From contig NZ_CP017075.1 in the NCBI RefSeq assembly GCF_001742225.1, positions 806,001 through 870,000 of the forward strand: DNA of 64,000 nt. Reading direction: 5' to 3'. Below the pieces are notes generated by a model, which had not been told where the DNA came from, made no database searches, and was given only the letters and a program-made list of their open reading frames with translations. The translations under genes were made by a program, and so were the position numbers. Numbering within the stretch: the first letter of the stretch is position 1; each line of letters starts with the position of its first letter. This document shows, piece after piece, positions 36,522 to 45,210 of this stretch. Source of the DNA: Novosphingobium resinovorum (lineage in GTDB: Bacteria; Pseudomonadota; Alphaproteobacteria; Sphingomonadales; Sphingomonadaceae).

Positions 36522-38675
36522 TTAATAGGTGATCCGGGCCGTCAGGCGCACGTCACGCCCGGCGATCGGCACGAAGTCCTTGGTCTGCGATGCCGCCAGG
36601 CGGCCCGAGGCGTCGAGCAGGTTGTTGGCGGAGAGGATGAGGGTGAGAGGCCCCTTCTCGCCGACCGGGCGCCAGGTGGCGCTGAGGTTGACGAGCGTGA
36701 AGGCGTCTGTCGGGTTCTCGTTCTCGGCCACGCGGTTCTGCCGGGCGTTCCATTCGACTTCGCCGCGCAAGTCGAAGACCGGCGAATCGTACTCCAACCC
36801 TCCGCGCACGCGCAGCGGCGGGATGCGGGGGACCGGGCCGAGATTGACCAGCCTGGCGTGAGTATAGTCGACCCCGCTGTCGATCTTGAAGGTGCCGCCG
36901 CTCTGCGTGCGGGCCACGGTCAGCGCGCCCTCGGCCTCGATGCCGCGGAAGCGAGCGGCGGCCTGAAGGTACTGGTAGATCGGGAGGCTTGATTCCGCGT
37001 CGATCTGGCCGGTCGGGACGGCGGCGATGAAGTTGCCGAAGTTGGTGCCGTATGCGGTCACCGATCCGGCGAAATTGCTGCCGCTGTAACGGATGCCGGC
37101 TTCGATCCCATCGCTCTTTTCGAGCGTGAAGTTGGGATTGCCGACCTCGAACGACTGCGTGGCGTCATGCGCGCCGTTGACGAACAGTTCCTCCGCGGAC
37201 GGGGCGCGTTCGCCGTGCTGGTAGTTGACCGAGAGGGTCAAGGTATCGGTCGGGTGCCATGCGGCACCGACGACTGCGGAGTACTGGTCGAACTGGCGGC
37301 TCTGCCCGGTCAGCAGGTCGCCGCCATTGGGCTTGGCGCGGATCTGCGTATTCTCGTAGCGCAGCGCGGCTTCGAGATCGAACCGGCCGACTTCAAGTTG
37401 CTGCAGCGTGAAAGCCGCGAAGCGGTTGGTCTCGGTGTTCGGCAGCAGCAGTTCGTCGCCGGTGATGTCCAGCGTGGAGGACGAATACTGGACGCCGCTC
37501 GAACCGCTCCAGATGCCCCGGCGCGTCTGGTCGGCCTGGAGCCGGGCCGACAGCGACTGGCTGTTGAAACGGGTGCCGACGGCGCCGTCGGTGATCTCGG
37601 CGTGGGTGTAATCGCCGTACGCGCCGCGCAGTTCGAGGCGTTTGAGGAAACCGTCGAGGTTGAGGCCCGCCCGCAGGTCAACGCGGGTCTGGCGCAGGCT
37701 GATCATCGTCGAGGACGGATCCGTCGAGGGGCGCGGGGGAATGCCGTAGTCGTTGGCCACGCGCTGGGCCGAGACACCGATGTCGCCGCCCGCGTCGATG
37801 AACGCGACGCCGCCGCCATATGTCCAGCCCTCGGTGCCGCTGTTGGCGAGCTTGCCCTTGCGGCCTGCCTGAGCCGTCAGATTGGCAGCGCCGGCGGCGT
37901 CTCCGTCGGCGGCAAGGGCGTCGGCCGAAGCCAGAGTCTCGGCGCGCAGTTCAGGGGAAAGCACGTAGCCGCCGACGTGCAGATCGTCGGAATGATAGTA
38001 GGAGGCATCGAGGTGCGCGACCCACTTGTCGGCCAGCCTGACGTTGGCGGCGACCCCGCCGTTCACGTCGTTGGCGGCGGTGCCGTAACTGCCCAGCGCG
38101 TCGATGGTGAACGCCTTGTCCGGCACCGCGCGTGGGATGCGCTTGTCCAGCGCGTTGACCGCGCCGCCTGCCGGATCGCTGGCGTAAAGCAGGACGCGCG
38201 GGCCGTGCAGGACTTCGACGCGCTCGATGTTCAGCGTGTCGAGCGACACCGCGTGGTCGGCGGAAACGGCGGATGCGTCGAGCGAGCCGAGACCGTCAAG
38301 CAGGACCTGAACGCGCGGGCCGTCGAAGCCGCGCAGGATGGGGCGCGATACGCCGGGGGCGAAACCGCTGCTGGTGACGCCGGGAAGGCTTTTCAGCATG
38401 TCACCGATCTGCGGCTTCAGATTGCGGGTGAGGGCATCGCCGGTCAGCACAACCGGAGCCGAAATCGGGTCGGCGTTGCCGGAAATGACGCGGCCGGTGA
38501 CGATGATCTCAGGGCCACTCTCCTGCGCGTGGCCGCTCTTGGACGCGGTGGCGGGGCCAAATGCTTCCTGTCCGGACGCTCCCGGCACGGATTGGGCCAG
38601 CGCGGGATCGGCGGCGACGGTTGCGACAAGGCTGGCGCAGGCCAGCAGGGCGATTCGGGGAGGGCGGGCTGTCAT
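36522..38675 (-). CDS. TonB-dependent receptor, ZnuD-like zinc receptor
   Basis: This 717-residue outer membrane receptor has a signal peptide (ending PALAQS), a TonB-box-like EIIVTGR and a plug (about residues 60-170) with ILRGFDGPRVQVLLDGLGS and RVEVLHGPRVLLYASD. A 22-strand barrel ends in RLTARITY. The plug wording (DxxxxSxDHA...VEVLHGPxxLLY) and the YYHSDDLHVGGYV loop resemble ZnuD, the zinc or haem receptor of Neisseria. A Zur-like box just upstream supports zinc control. The ATG start was preferred over a TTG two codons earlier. Confidence 0.85.
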   Translation of the reverse strand: MTARPPRIALLACASLVATVAADPALAQSVPGASGQEAFGPATASKSGHAQESGPEIIVTGRVISGNADPISAPVVLTGDALTRNLKPQIGDMLKSLPGVTSSGFAPGVSRPILRGFDGPRVQVLLDGLGSLDASAVSADHAVSLDTLNIERVEVLHGPRVLLYASDPAGGAVNALDKRIPRAVPDKAFTIDALGSYGTAANDVNGGVAANVRLADKWVAHLDASYYHSDDLHVGGYVLSPELRAETLASADALAADGDAAGAANLTAQAGRKGKLANSGTEGWTYGGGVAFIDAGGDIGVSAQRVANDYGIPPRPSTDPSSTMISLRQTRVDLRAGLNLDGFLKRLELRGAYGDYTHAEITDGAVGTRFNSQSLSARLQADQTRRGIWSGSSGVQYSSSTLDITGDELLLPNTETNRFAAFTLQQLEVGRFDLEAALRYENTQIRAKPNGGDLLTGQSRQFDQYSAVVGAAWHPTDTLTLSVNYQHGERAPSAEELFVNGAHDATQSFEVGNPNFTLEKSDGIEAGIRYSGSNFAGSVTAYGTNFGNFIAAVPTGQIDAESSLPIYQYLQAAARFRGIEAEGALTVARTQSGGTFKIDSGVDYTHARLVNLGPVPRIPPLRVRGGLEYDSPVFDLRGEVEWNARQNRVAENENPTDAFTLVNLSATWRPVGEKGPLTLILSANNLLDASGRLAASQTKDFVPIAGRDVRLTARITY

Positions 38676-38695
38676 GTCCAAGCCCTCTAATTGTC

Positions 38696-38713
38696 ATGTT
38701 ATATTATATCAAT
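38696..38713. promoter_or_regulatory. Zur-like operator upstream of the ZnuD-like receptor
   Basis: ATGTTATATTATATCAAT is an imperfect palindrome close to the Zur consensus ATGTTATANTATAACAT. It sits about 20 bases before the start codon, in the only AT-rich part of the gap, and would overlap the -10 region (TATAAT on the minus strand). Confidence 0.65.
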
Positions 38714-38761
38714 ATGGTTTTGTGCGTACGCAGCATTTTCCTAACGGGACTTGCCTGATGT

Positions 38762-39100
38762 TCAGCGCTTGGGACGCAGGCGCGGATTGGGCTGGAGAGT
38801 ATCGACCAGCTTGAGGAAGTCATCGATCCGGATGATGCGCTCGAACTGGAAACCGGAACGGCCCTCGTGGGTCCAGATCATGTGCGCCTCGATCCGGCCT
38901 ACCACGGGCAGGCGCATGACCAGCCGTTCGCCGCGCTCGAGCGTCATCTCGCCCTGGATCATGAAGCCCTGGGCCGAAATGTTCACGATGTGCAGGTCGA
39001 GGTCGCCGAGCTGGCGGTGCTCGGCGATCACGGTGTAATCGACGGGGTGACGCGCTGCGCGCCGTTTGTCGGTTACAGTGAGCTGCGCTCCTGCACTCAT
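38762..39100 (-). CDS. PilZ-domain protein
   Basis: This 112-residue protein has a good PilZ signature: KRRAARHPVDYTV gives RxxxR, then VNISAQGFMIQG gives the D/NxSxxG motif, and IWTHEGRSGFQFE closes the barrel. These residues bind cyclic di-GMP in characterised members. It lies upstream of the ZnuD-like receptor in the same direction, but the Zur-like box between them suggests separate control. Confidence 0.85.
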   Translation of the reverse strand: MSAGAQLTVTDKRRAARHPVDYTVIAEHRQLGDLDLHIVNISAQGFMIQGEMTLERGERLVMRLPVVGRIEAHMIWTHEGRSGFQFERIIRIDDFLKLVDTLQPNPRLRPKR

Positions 39101-39161
39101 GGTTCCATGCCTTTTGCTTTTTGCCGTCGAAGAACTCTAGGCGCAAATGGCAAACAAGCGG

Positions 39162-39203
39162 TTAATCCCGCCGACTTTGCCCCCGGCAGGTCGGCGGGAT
39201 TAA
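39162..39203. terminator. Perfect 14-base inverted repeat after tyrS
   Basis: TTAATCCCGCCGAC and GTCGGCGGGATTAA flank a 14-base loop, four bases beyond the tyrS stop. No T run follows, but position and strength suggest transcript ending or 3' protection. Confidence 0.55.
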
Positions 39204-39206
39204 GTA

Positions 39207-40436
39207 TTACGCCTTTGTGATGACGCCGTGCTTCTTCTTGCCGACACTGAGCTTGCGGCTTTCGCCCGGCGCCAGTGTGATCAGCAGGGCGGGATCGTCC
39301 ATCACCACGTCGTCGAGACGCACCGCGCCCTCGGCGATCTTGCGCTTGGCCTCGCCGTTGGATGCCACGAAACCAAGTTCCACACAGGCCGCGCCGAGAC
39401 GGATGCCGTCTGCTCCGGCCTCGATGGTCGGCAGATCGCCGCCCATGCCGCCGCCCGCGAAGGTCGCCTGTGCGGTGGCTTCGGCGGACTTCGCGGCTTC
39501 CTCACCGCGGCACAGCTTCGTCGCCTCGTTGGCGAGGACGATCTTGGCGGCGTTGATTTCGTTGCCTTCAAGGGCTTCGAGGCGCTCGATCTCGTCCAGC
39601 GGCAGGTCGGTGAACAGGCGCAGGCGCTTGCCCACGTCGCGGTCGTCGGTGTTGCGCCAGAACTGCCAGTAGTCGAAATGCGAAAGCTGGTCCTCGTTCA
39701 GCCACACCGCGCCGCCGACCGTCTTGCCCATCTTGGTGCCGTCGGCATTGGTGAGCAGCGGCGTCGTCAGGCCGAAGACCTGCGTGCCATCGACGCGGCG
39801 CGCGAGTTCCACGCCGTTGACGATGTTGCCCCACTGGTCCGATCCGCCCATCTGCAGGCGGCATGCGGCGCGGCGCGACAACTCCAGGAAGTCGTAGGCC
39901 TGCAGGATCATGTAGTTGAATTCGAGGAAGCTGAGCGACTGCTCGCGATCGAGGCGCAGCTTGACCGAATCGAAGCTGAGCATGCGGTTGACCGAGAAGT
40001 GCTGGCCGATGTCGCGCAGGAACGGGATGTATTCCAGCTTGTCGAGCCATTCCGCGTTGTCGACCATGATCGCGTCGCTGGGGCCGTCGCCGAAGGTCAG
40101 GAAGCGCTCGAAGACGCGGCGGATCGAGGCGACGTTCTCCTTGATCAGGTCTTCGGTCAGCAGCTTGCGCGCCTCGTCCTTGAAGCTGGGGTCGCCGATC
40201 TTGCCGGTGCCGCCGCCCATCACGACGATCGGCTTGTGGCCCGCGCGCTGAAGCTGACGCAGCATCATGATCGAGACGAGGTGCCCGACGTGCAGCGAAG
40301 GCGCCGTCGGGTCGAAGCCGATATACCCCGGCACCACCTGCTTGCCGGCCATGGCGTCAAGGCCCTCGGCATCGGTGAACTGGTGAATGTAGCCTCGCTC
40401 GTCGAGGAGGCGCAGCAGGGTCGAATTGTAGGTCAT
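39207..40436 (-). CDS. tyrS: Tyrosyl-tRNA synthetase
   Basis: This 409-residue class I synthetase charges tRNA-Tyr. The HIGH motif appears as HVGHL, the KMSKS motif as GTKMGKT, and the tyrosine pocket as [13 protein letters not shown]-terminal S4 RNA-binding domain (about residues 345-409) ends [10 protein letters not shown]. The start [11 protein letters not shown] is the conserved one; a much longer in-frame extension upstream overlaps an intergenic repeat and is not conserved. Confidence 0.97.
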   Translation of the reverse strand: MTYNSTLLRLLDERGYIHQFTDAEGLDAMAGKQVVPGYIGFDPTAPSLHVGHLVSIMMLRQLQRAGHKPIVVMGGGTGKIGDPSFKDEARKLLTEDLIKENVASIRRVFERFLTFGDGPSDAIMVDNAEWLDKLEYIPFLRDIGQHFSVNRMLSFDSVKLRLDREQSLSFLEFNYMILQAYDFLELSRRAACRLQMGGSDQWGNIVNGVELARRVDGTQVFGLTTPLLTNADGTKMGKTVGGAVWLNEDQLSHFDYWQFWRNTDDRDVGKRLRLFTDLPLDEIERLEALEGNEINAAKIVLANEATKLCRGEEAAKSAEATAQATFAGGGMGGDLPTIEAGADGIRLGAACVELGFVASNGEAKRKIAEGAVRLDDVVMDDPALLITLAPGESRKLSVGKKKHGVITKA

Positions 40437-40513
40437 CGGTTCCGCTTCGGTTTGAGGGAAGCGCGCGCCTAGCACGAGGAGGGGGGGAAATAAACGCCGA
40501 TGGGTGCGGCGGT

Positions 40514-40589
40514 GCCCACCCCGCTGCGACCAGGCGATAAATCGTCTGGTCTCGCGCCCCTCCCGCTTGCGGGAGGGGCTGGGGGTGGG
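40514..40589. repeat. CCCACCCC/CTCCCGCTTGCGGGAG intergenic repeat
   Basis: It begins GCCCACCCCGCTGCGACCAG and ends in GGGGGTGGG, with an internal hairpin CCCCTCCCGCTTGCGGGAGGGG. It is a shorter copy of the element at 20231-20340, in opposite orientation. Confidence 0.75.
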
Positions 40590-40662
40590 TTTGTCGCGTG
40601 CATTCTTTCGTTTCGCCAGAACCGCATTGCCATGGAGCCATTTCAGCGCATAGCGAAGGACA

Positions 40663-41199
40663 ATGACCGAACTCGTCTCCCACCCCGCCCACCCTCCACT
40701 CGCCGTCCGCAGTGTGGAGGCGCGGATCATCGGGCATGACGCGCAGTGGCTGCGCGCGCGCTGGAAGATCATGGGGGCGGGAAAACTGGTCGTGCCGCCT
40801 TTCGCGGGCAAGGGCAGGGCGGATGGCTTGTGGCAGACCACCTGCTTCGAGCTGTTTCTCCAGCACGGCGATGGACCGGGCTATACCGAGATCAACCTTT
40901 CTCCCTCCGAGCGCTGGAACGTCTACGACTTCACCGCCCGGCGCGAAGGCATGGCCGAAAGGCCGATGCCGCGCGAACCCGAGTGCACCATCCGGCAGGG
41001 CACCGACATGGCGATCTTCGATGCCGCGATCCCCGCCGCCGGGCTGCCGCTTGCGCCGTGGCGGTGCGGTTTCACGGCGGTGATAGAGGAACAAGGCGGC
41101 CACAAGAGTTACTGGGCACTGGCCCATTGCAGTGACGCTCCCGACTTCCACGATCCGGCTTGCTTCACGGCGACCATTGCGGCACCCACCGCGCCATGA
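40663..41199 (+). CDS. DOMON-like domain protein
   Basis: This 178-residue beta-sandwich protein matches the DOMON-like group of sphingomonads by motifs such as [29 protein letters not shown] and [18 protein letters not shown]. No signal peptide is visible, so it is probably cytoplasmic. DOMON-related folds bind haem or sugars. Its stop overlaps the start of a NamZ-type gene (ATGA), hinting at a shared role with muropeptide sugars, which is only inference. Confidence 0.75.
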   Translation: MTELVSHPAHPPLAVRSVEARIIGHDAQWLRARWKIMGAGKLVVPPFAGKGRADGLWQTTCFELFLQHGDGPGYTEINLSPSERWNVYDFTARREGMAERPMPREPECTIRQGTDMAIFDAAIPAAGLPLAPWRCGFTAVIEEQGGHKSYWALAHCSDAPDFHDPACFTATIAAPTAP

Positions 41200-42395
41200 A
41201 ATTCGGTATCGACCGCCTGCTGGCGGACCCCGCCCTGCGCGCCCCGCTCGAAGGCAAGCGCGTTTCGCTCATCGCCCATCCGGCCTCGGTGACCGAGGAA
41301 CTGGTCCATTCGCTGGACGCCCTGATCGCGGCCGGGGTCAACGTGACCAGCGCCTTCGGCCCGCAGCACGGTCTCAAGGGCGACAAGCAGGACAACATGG
41401 TCGAGACGTTCGACGAGACCGATCCGGTTTACGGCATCCCGGTGTTCAGTCTCTACGGCGAGGTGCGCCGCCCGACCGGGCAGATGATGTCGACCGCCGA
41501 TGTGTTCCTGTTCGACCTACAGGACCTCGGCTGCCGCATCTATACTTTCGTCACTACGCTGCTCTACCTGCTCGAAGAGGCCGCCGCGCAGGGCAAGAGC
41601 GTCTGGGTGCTCGATCGCCCCAACCCCGCCGGACGTCCGGTCGAGGGCACGACGCTGCTGCCGGGGCAAGAGAGCTTCGTCGGTGCCGGGCCGATGCCGA
41701 TGCGCCACGGGCTGACACTTGGCGAGATGGGCCACTGGTTCATCCGCCATTTCGGCCTGAACGTGGATTACCGCGTGATCGCCATGGAGGGCTGGGAGCC
41801 CGAGTCCGCGCCCGGTTTCGGCTGGCCGCAGGACCGCATCTGGATCAACCCGAGCCCCAATGCCGCCAACCTCAACATGGCCCGCGCCTATGCCGGGACG
41901 GTCATGATCGAGGGCGCGACCGTCTCCGAAGGGCGCGGGACCACCCGCCCGCTCGAAATCCTGTTCGGAGCCCCCGACATCGATGCCAAGGCGGTACTCG
42001 CCGAGATGCGCGCCTTCGCGCCCGAATGGCTGGAGGGCTGCGCGATCCGCGAGTGCTGGTTCGAGCCGACCTTCCACAAGCACGCCAAGACCTTGTGCAA
42101 CGGTTTGATGATCCACGCGGAAGGCGCGTTCTATGATCACCAGGCATTCCGTCCGTGGCGGTTGCAGGCACTGGCGTTCAAGGCGATCAGGCGCCTTTAT
42201 CCGCACTATCCGCTCTGGCGCGACTTCCCGTACGAGTATGAATTCGAGCGCCTTGCCATCGACGTCATCAACGGTGGCCCGGCCTTGCGCGAATGGGTCG
42301 ATGACCCGGCTTCCACGCCCGCCGATCTCGATGCGATCGCCGCCCGCGACGAGGCCGCCTGGCGCGCCGGAGTCGCGGACCTGCTGCTTTACTGA
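41196..42395 (+). CDS. NamZ-type exo-beta-N-acetylmuramidase (DUF1343)
   Basis: This 399-residue protein fits DUF1343, whose characterised member NamZ removes terminal MurNAc from peptidoglycan fragments. Family motifs are visible: FGPQHGLKGDKQDNM, FDLQDLGCRIYTF, VLDRPNPAGRPVEG and EGRGTTRPLE. No signal peptide is seen, so it may act on imported muropeptides in the cytoplasm. It is translationally coupled to the DOMON-like gene and overlaps the convergent small gene by 7 bases. Confidence 0.88.
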   Translation: MKFGIDRLLADPALRAPLEGKRVSLIAHPASVTEELVHSLDALIAAGVNVTSAFGPQHGLKGDKQDNMVETFDETDPVYGIPVFSLYGEVRRPTGQMMSTADVFLFDLQDLGCRIYTFVTTLLYLLEEAAAQGKSVWVLDRPNPAGRPVEGTTLLPGQESFVGAGPMPMRHGLTLGEMGHWFIRHFGLNVDYRVIAMEGWEPESAPGFGWPQDRIWINPSPNAANLNMARAYAGTVMIEGATVSEGRGTTRPLEILFGAPDIDAKAVLAEMRAFAPEWLEGCAIRECWFEPTFHKHAKTLCNGLMIHAEGAFYDHQAFRPWRLQALAFKAIRRLYPHYPLWRDFPYEYEFERLAIDVINGGPALREWVDDPASTPADLDAIAARDEAAWRAGVADLLLY

Positions 42396-42661
42396 GCCGG
42401 CTTCACTTTGGCGGGGTCGTTGGTTACGGCAGGGGGCTCGATGGTCCGGCCCGTGCCCGCCTCGGTGAGCACGGAGCAGCCGTTGACTCGCTTCTCCACC
42501 GCGCTGAGCAGCATCGGCGCGTCCCTGCCGGGCTCGAACTTTACCGTGCCGGTGCTGGCGGAAACCTGCTCGACCTTGAATTCGCACTGACGAGTTTTGG
42601 CAGCGCTGGCTTCACCCTGAACTGCCACGCCGGCAGCGAGCATCAGCAGAAACGTCATCAT
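42389..42661 (-). CDS. Small exported protein of unknown function
   Basis: This 90-residue protein has a signal peptide (MMTFLLMLAAGVAVQGEASA) and a mature part with two cysteines (QCEFKV, NGCSVL) that could form a disulfide. No domain is recognised. It lies downstream of the VWA gene in the same direction and convergent with the NamZ gene. Confidence 0.6.
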   Translation of the reverse strand: MMTFLLMLAAGVAVQGEASAAKTRQCEFKVEQVSASTGTVKFEPGRDAPMLLSAVEKRVNGCSVLTEAGTGRTIEPPAVTNDPAKVKPAQ

Positions 42662-42707
42662 CGGTCATCTCCTTGATGTATCGATCCTATCACGCCGACG
42701 GCGACGG

Positions 42708-43889
42708 TCACCCCTTCTTGCGCGTGAGTTCGCGCATCGCCGAGTCCAGCCCGTCCAGCGTCAGCGGGTACATCGCTCCGCCCATGATCTCGCGGATCAT
42801 GCGAGTCGAACCCGAATAGCCCCACTGTCGTTCGGGGCTGGGGTTCAGCCACACCGTCGCCGGATAAGTCTGCACCACGCGGTTCAGCCAGACCGTGCCT
42901 GCTTCCTCGTTCATGTGCTCCACCGAGCCGCCGGGATGGCTGATCTCGTAGGGGCTCATCGCGGCGTCGCCGACGAAGATCACCTTGTAGTCGTGACCGT
43001 ACTTGTGGAGCACGTCCCAAGTCGGCGTGCGCTGCGACCAGCGGCGGCGGTTGTCCTTCCATACGCCTTCGTAGAGGCAGTTGTGGAAGTAGAAGAACTC
43101 CATGTTCTTGAACTCCGCCGTGGCGGCGCTGAACAGTTCCTCGATCAGCCTGACGAACGGGTCCATCGAGCCGCCGACGTCGAGGAACAGCAGGACCTTC
43201 ACCGCATTGTGCCGCTCGGGCCGCATGACGACGTCGAGCCAGCCCTGCTTGGCGGTCCCGGCGATGGTGGCGTCCAGATCAAGCTCCTCCGCCGCGCCTT
43301 CGCGGGCGAAGCGGCGCAGGCGGCGCAGCGCCACCTTGATGTTGCGGGTGCCGAGTTCACGGGTGTTGTCGAGGTTGGCGAACTCGCGCTTTTCCCAGAC
43401 CTTGATCGCGCGGCCCTGCTTGCCTTCCCCGCCGATCCGCACGCCTTCGGGGTTGTAGCCCGAGTGCCCGAACGGCGAGGTGCCGTTGGTGCCGATCCAC
43501 TTGTTGCCGCCCTGATGGCGCTTTTCCTGCTCCTCCAGACGCTTCTTCAGCGTCTCCATGATCTCGTCCCAGGACCCGAGCGCCTTCACCGCCTCCATCT
43601 CCTCGGCCGAGAAGTAGCGTTCGGCGAGCTTCTTGAGCCAGTCTTCGGGGATATCGACGGGCTGTTGGCCGTAGTCGCTGAACACGCCTTCGAAGACCTT
43701 GCGGAATACCTGGTCGAAGCGGTCCAGCAGGCCCTCGTCCTTCACAAAGGTGGCGCGGCTGAGGTAGTAGAACGCCTCGGGCGTCTGCTCGATCACGTCC
43801 TTGTCGAGCGCTTCCAGCAGCACGAGGTGCTCCTTGAGCGAGGCCGGAATGCCTGCGCTGCGCAGTTCGTCGATGAAGTTCAGGAACAT
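42708..43889 (-). CDS. VWA-domain protein, CoxE-like
   Basis: This 393-residue protein has a helical N-terminal half and a C-terminal von Willebrand A domain with a MIDAS motif DVGGSMD (DxGxS) near residue 240. The gene order moxR-...-VWA is the familiar MoxR/VWA chaperone pair, in which the AAA+ ATPase works with the VWA adaptor to mature or insert metal into a client. The client here is unknown. It overlaps the DUF817 gene by 10 bases. Confidence 0.88.
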   Translation of the reverse strand: MFLNFIDELRSAGIPASLKEHLVLLEALDKDVIEQTPEAFYYLSRATFVKDEGLLDRFDQVFRKVFEGVFSDYGQQPVDIPEDWLKKLAERYFSAEEMEAVKALGSWDEIMETLKKRLEEQEKRHQGGNKWIGTNGTSPFGHSGYNPEGVRIGGEGKQGRAIKVWEKREFANLDNTRELGTRNIKVALRRLRRFAREGAAEELDLDATIAGTAKQGWLDVVMRPERHNAVKVLLFLDVGGSMDPFVRLIEELFSAATAEFKNMEFFYFHNCLYEGVWKDNRRRWSQRTPTWDVLHKYGHDYKVIFVGDAAMSPYEISHPGGSVEHMNEEAGTVWLNRVVQTYPATVWLNPSPERQWGYSGSTRMIREIMGGAMYPLTLDGLDSAMRELTRKKG

Positions 43890-44758
43890 GGGGCGCCTTC
43901 CCTGCGGCCTTGAGCGCGCATCTTCGGCCTATGCACGGCCGCGACCAGCACGAAGGAAATATACATCAACAGATACCACGCACCCAGCTTGCCGAAGTGG
44001 ACCATCGCCCAGCCGCTGCGCTGGCTCGGGTAGATCCACGCGTGCGAGAAGGTCGCGAGGTTCTCCGCGAACCAGATGAACAGCGCGACGAGGAACCAGC
44101 CGAGCAGCAGCGGCATCCACCGATCCTCCCGCCAGACACGGAACCAGATGCGGGTGCGGGCGAAGCACAGGGCCAGCATGGCGAATAGCGCGAGCCGCAA
44201 GTCGGGCAGCCAGTGATGCGCGAAGAAATTGACGTAGATCGCCAAAGCCAGCACCACTGAAAGCCCCTCGCGCGGGTAGCCGGTGAAGCGGAAGTCGAAG
44301 ATACGCCAGACGCGGGCGATGTAGCTGCCGACGGCCGCATACATGAATCCCGAGAACAGCGGCACCGCGCCCACACGCAACATCGCGGTTTCGGGATACT
44401 CCCACGATCCAACGGCGGTCTTGAAAAGCTCCATCACGGTGCCGACGACGTGAAAGGCAAGGATGACCTTGGCTTCGTCCAACGTCTCCAGCCGCAGCGC
44501 GAGCATCGCCAACTGGATGGCGAACGCACTGATGGTCAGGAAATCGTATCGGGCGAGCGGCGCATCGTCGGGATAGAACAAGTGCGTGCCGAGGAGCAGC
44601 GCGAGCAGCAGCCCGCCAAACAGGCAGGCCCAGCCCTGTTTGAAGCCGAACAGCAGGAACTCGTAGACCCACGCGCGCCAGCCCGGACGCGGCGTGAAGC
44701 CCTCGAGCCGCGCGCGGATCGCGGCGAAACGGGTGTGCGTGCTCGGCCCTGCGGTCAT
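43880..44758 (-). CDS. DUF817 family integral membrane protein
   Basis: This 292-residue protein has about eight transmembrane segments, with the DUF817 signature region VVGTVMELFKTAVGSWEYPE. The function of DUF817 is not known. It lies between GFA and VWA genes and overlaps the latter, so it is co-expressed with the MoxR/VWA pair. Confidence 0.85.
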   Translation of the reverse strand: MTAGPSTHTRFAAIRARLEGFTPRPGWRAWVYEFLLFGFKQGWACLFGGLLLALLLGTHLFYPDDAPLARYDFLTISAFAIQLAMLALRLETLDEAKVILAFHVVGTVMELFKTAVGSWEYPETAMLRVGAVPLFSGFMYAAVGSYIARVWRIFDFRFTGYPREGLSVVLALAIYVNFFAHHWLPDLRLALFAMLALCFARTRIWFRVWREDRWMPLLLGWFLVALFIWFAENLATFSHAWIYPSQRSGWAMVHFGKLGAWYLLMYISFVLVAAVHRPKMRAQGRREGAPCS

Positions 44759-44774
44759 GACCCGGTGCCGCCGA

Positions 44775-45209
44775 TCAGTCCTGCGGCGTGGGAGCCGGGG
44801 CAGGGGGCTGCTGCGGCCAGCGTTCCAGCGCCGGATCGATCACCGCCCAGTCCGGTGCGTCGTCGGTCCAGATCGCCATCGCGGGCCTCACGCCATGGTC
44901 GCCTTCGAGCAGGCCGATGCGAATGGTGCGGAACTGCGGGCGCGCGCTCGATCGGCCAAGGACCGGACTGCCGCAGGCCACGCAGAACTCCTGCGTCAGC
45001 GTATTGCCGCTGGCCGCGACGTAGACGAATTCGCCGCGATCCCCGGTCAGCGTCACCGCGTCGGTCGGGAACATCGCGTTGTTGGTCGGGCCGCCACCGG
45101 CGGTCTTCTGGCACTGGCGGCACCAGCACTGACGGGTGGCGACCGGCTCTGCGGTGATTTCGACGGTAACGGCACCGCAGTTGCAGCGCCCTGAATAGGA
45201 TGCGGTCAT
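44775..45209 (-). CDS. GFA/CENP-V family zinc protein
   Basis: This 144-residue protein has the GFA fold with zinc cysteines in GRCNCGAVTV, CWCRQCQK and FCVACGSPV. Members were named for glutathione-dependent formaldehyde activation, but most have unknown substrates. The start is at MTASYSGRCNCG. It begins two bases before the end of moxR, within the same operon. Confidence 0.88.
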   Translation of the reverse strand: MTASYSGRCNCGAVTVEITAEPVATRQCWCRQCQKTAGGGPTNNAMFPTDAVTLTGDRGEFVYVAASGNTLTQEFCVACGSPVLGRSSARPQFRTIRIGLLEGDHGVRPAMAIWTDDAPDWAVIDPALERWPQQPPAPAPTPQD

Positions 45210-45210
45210 C

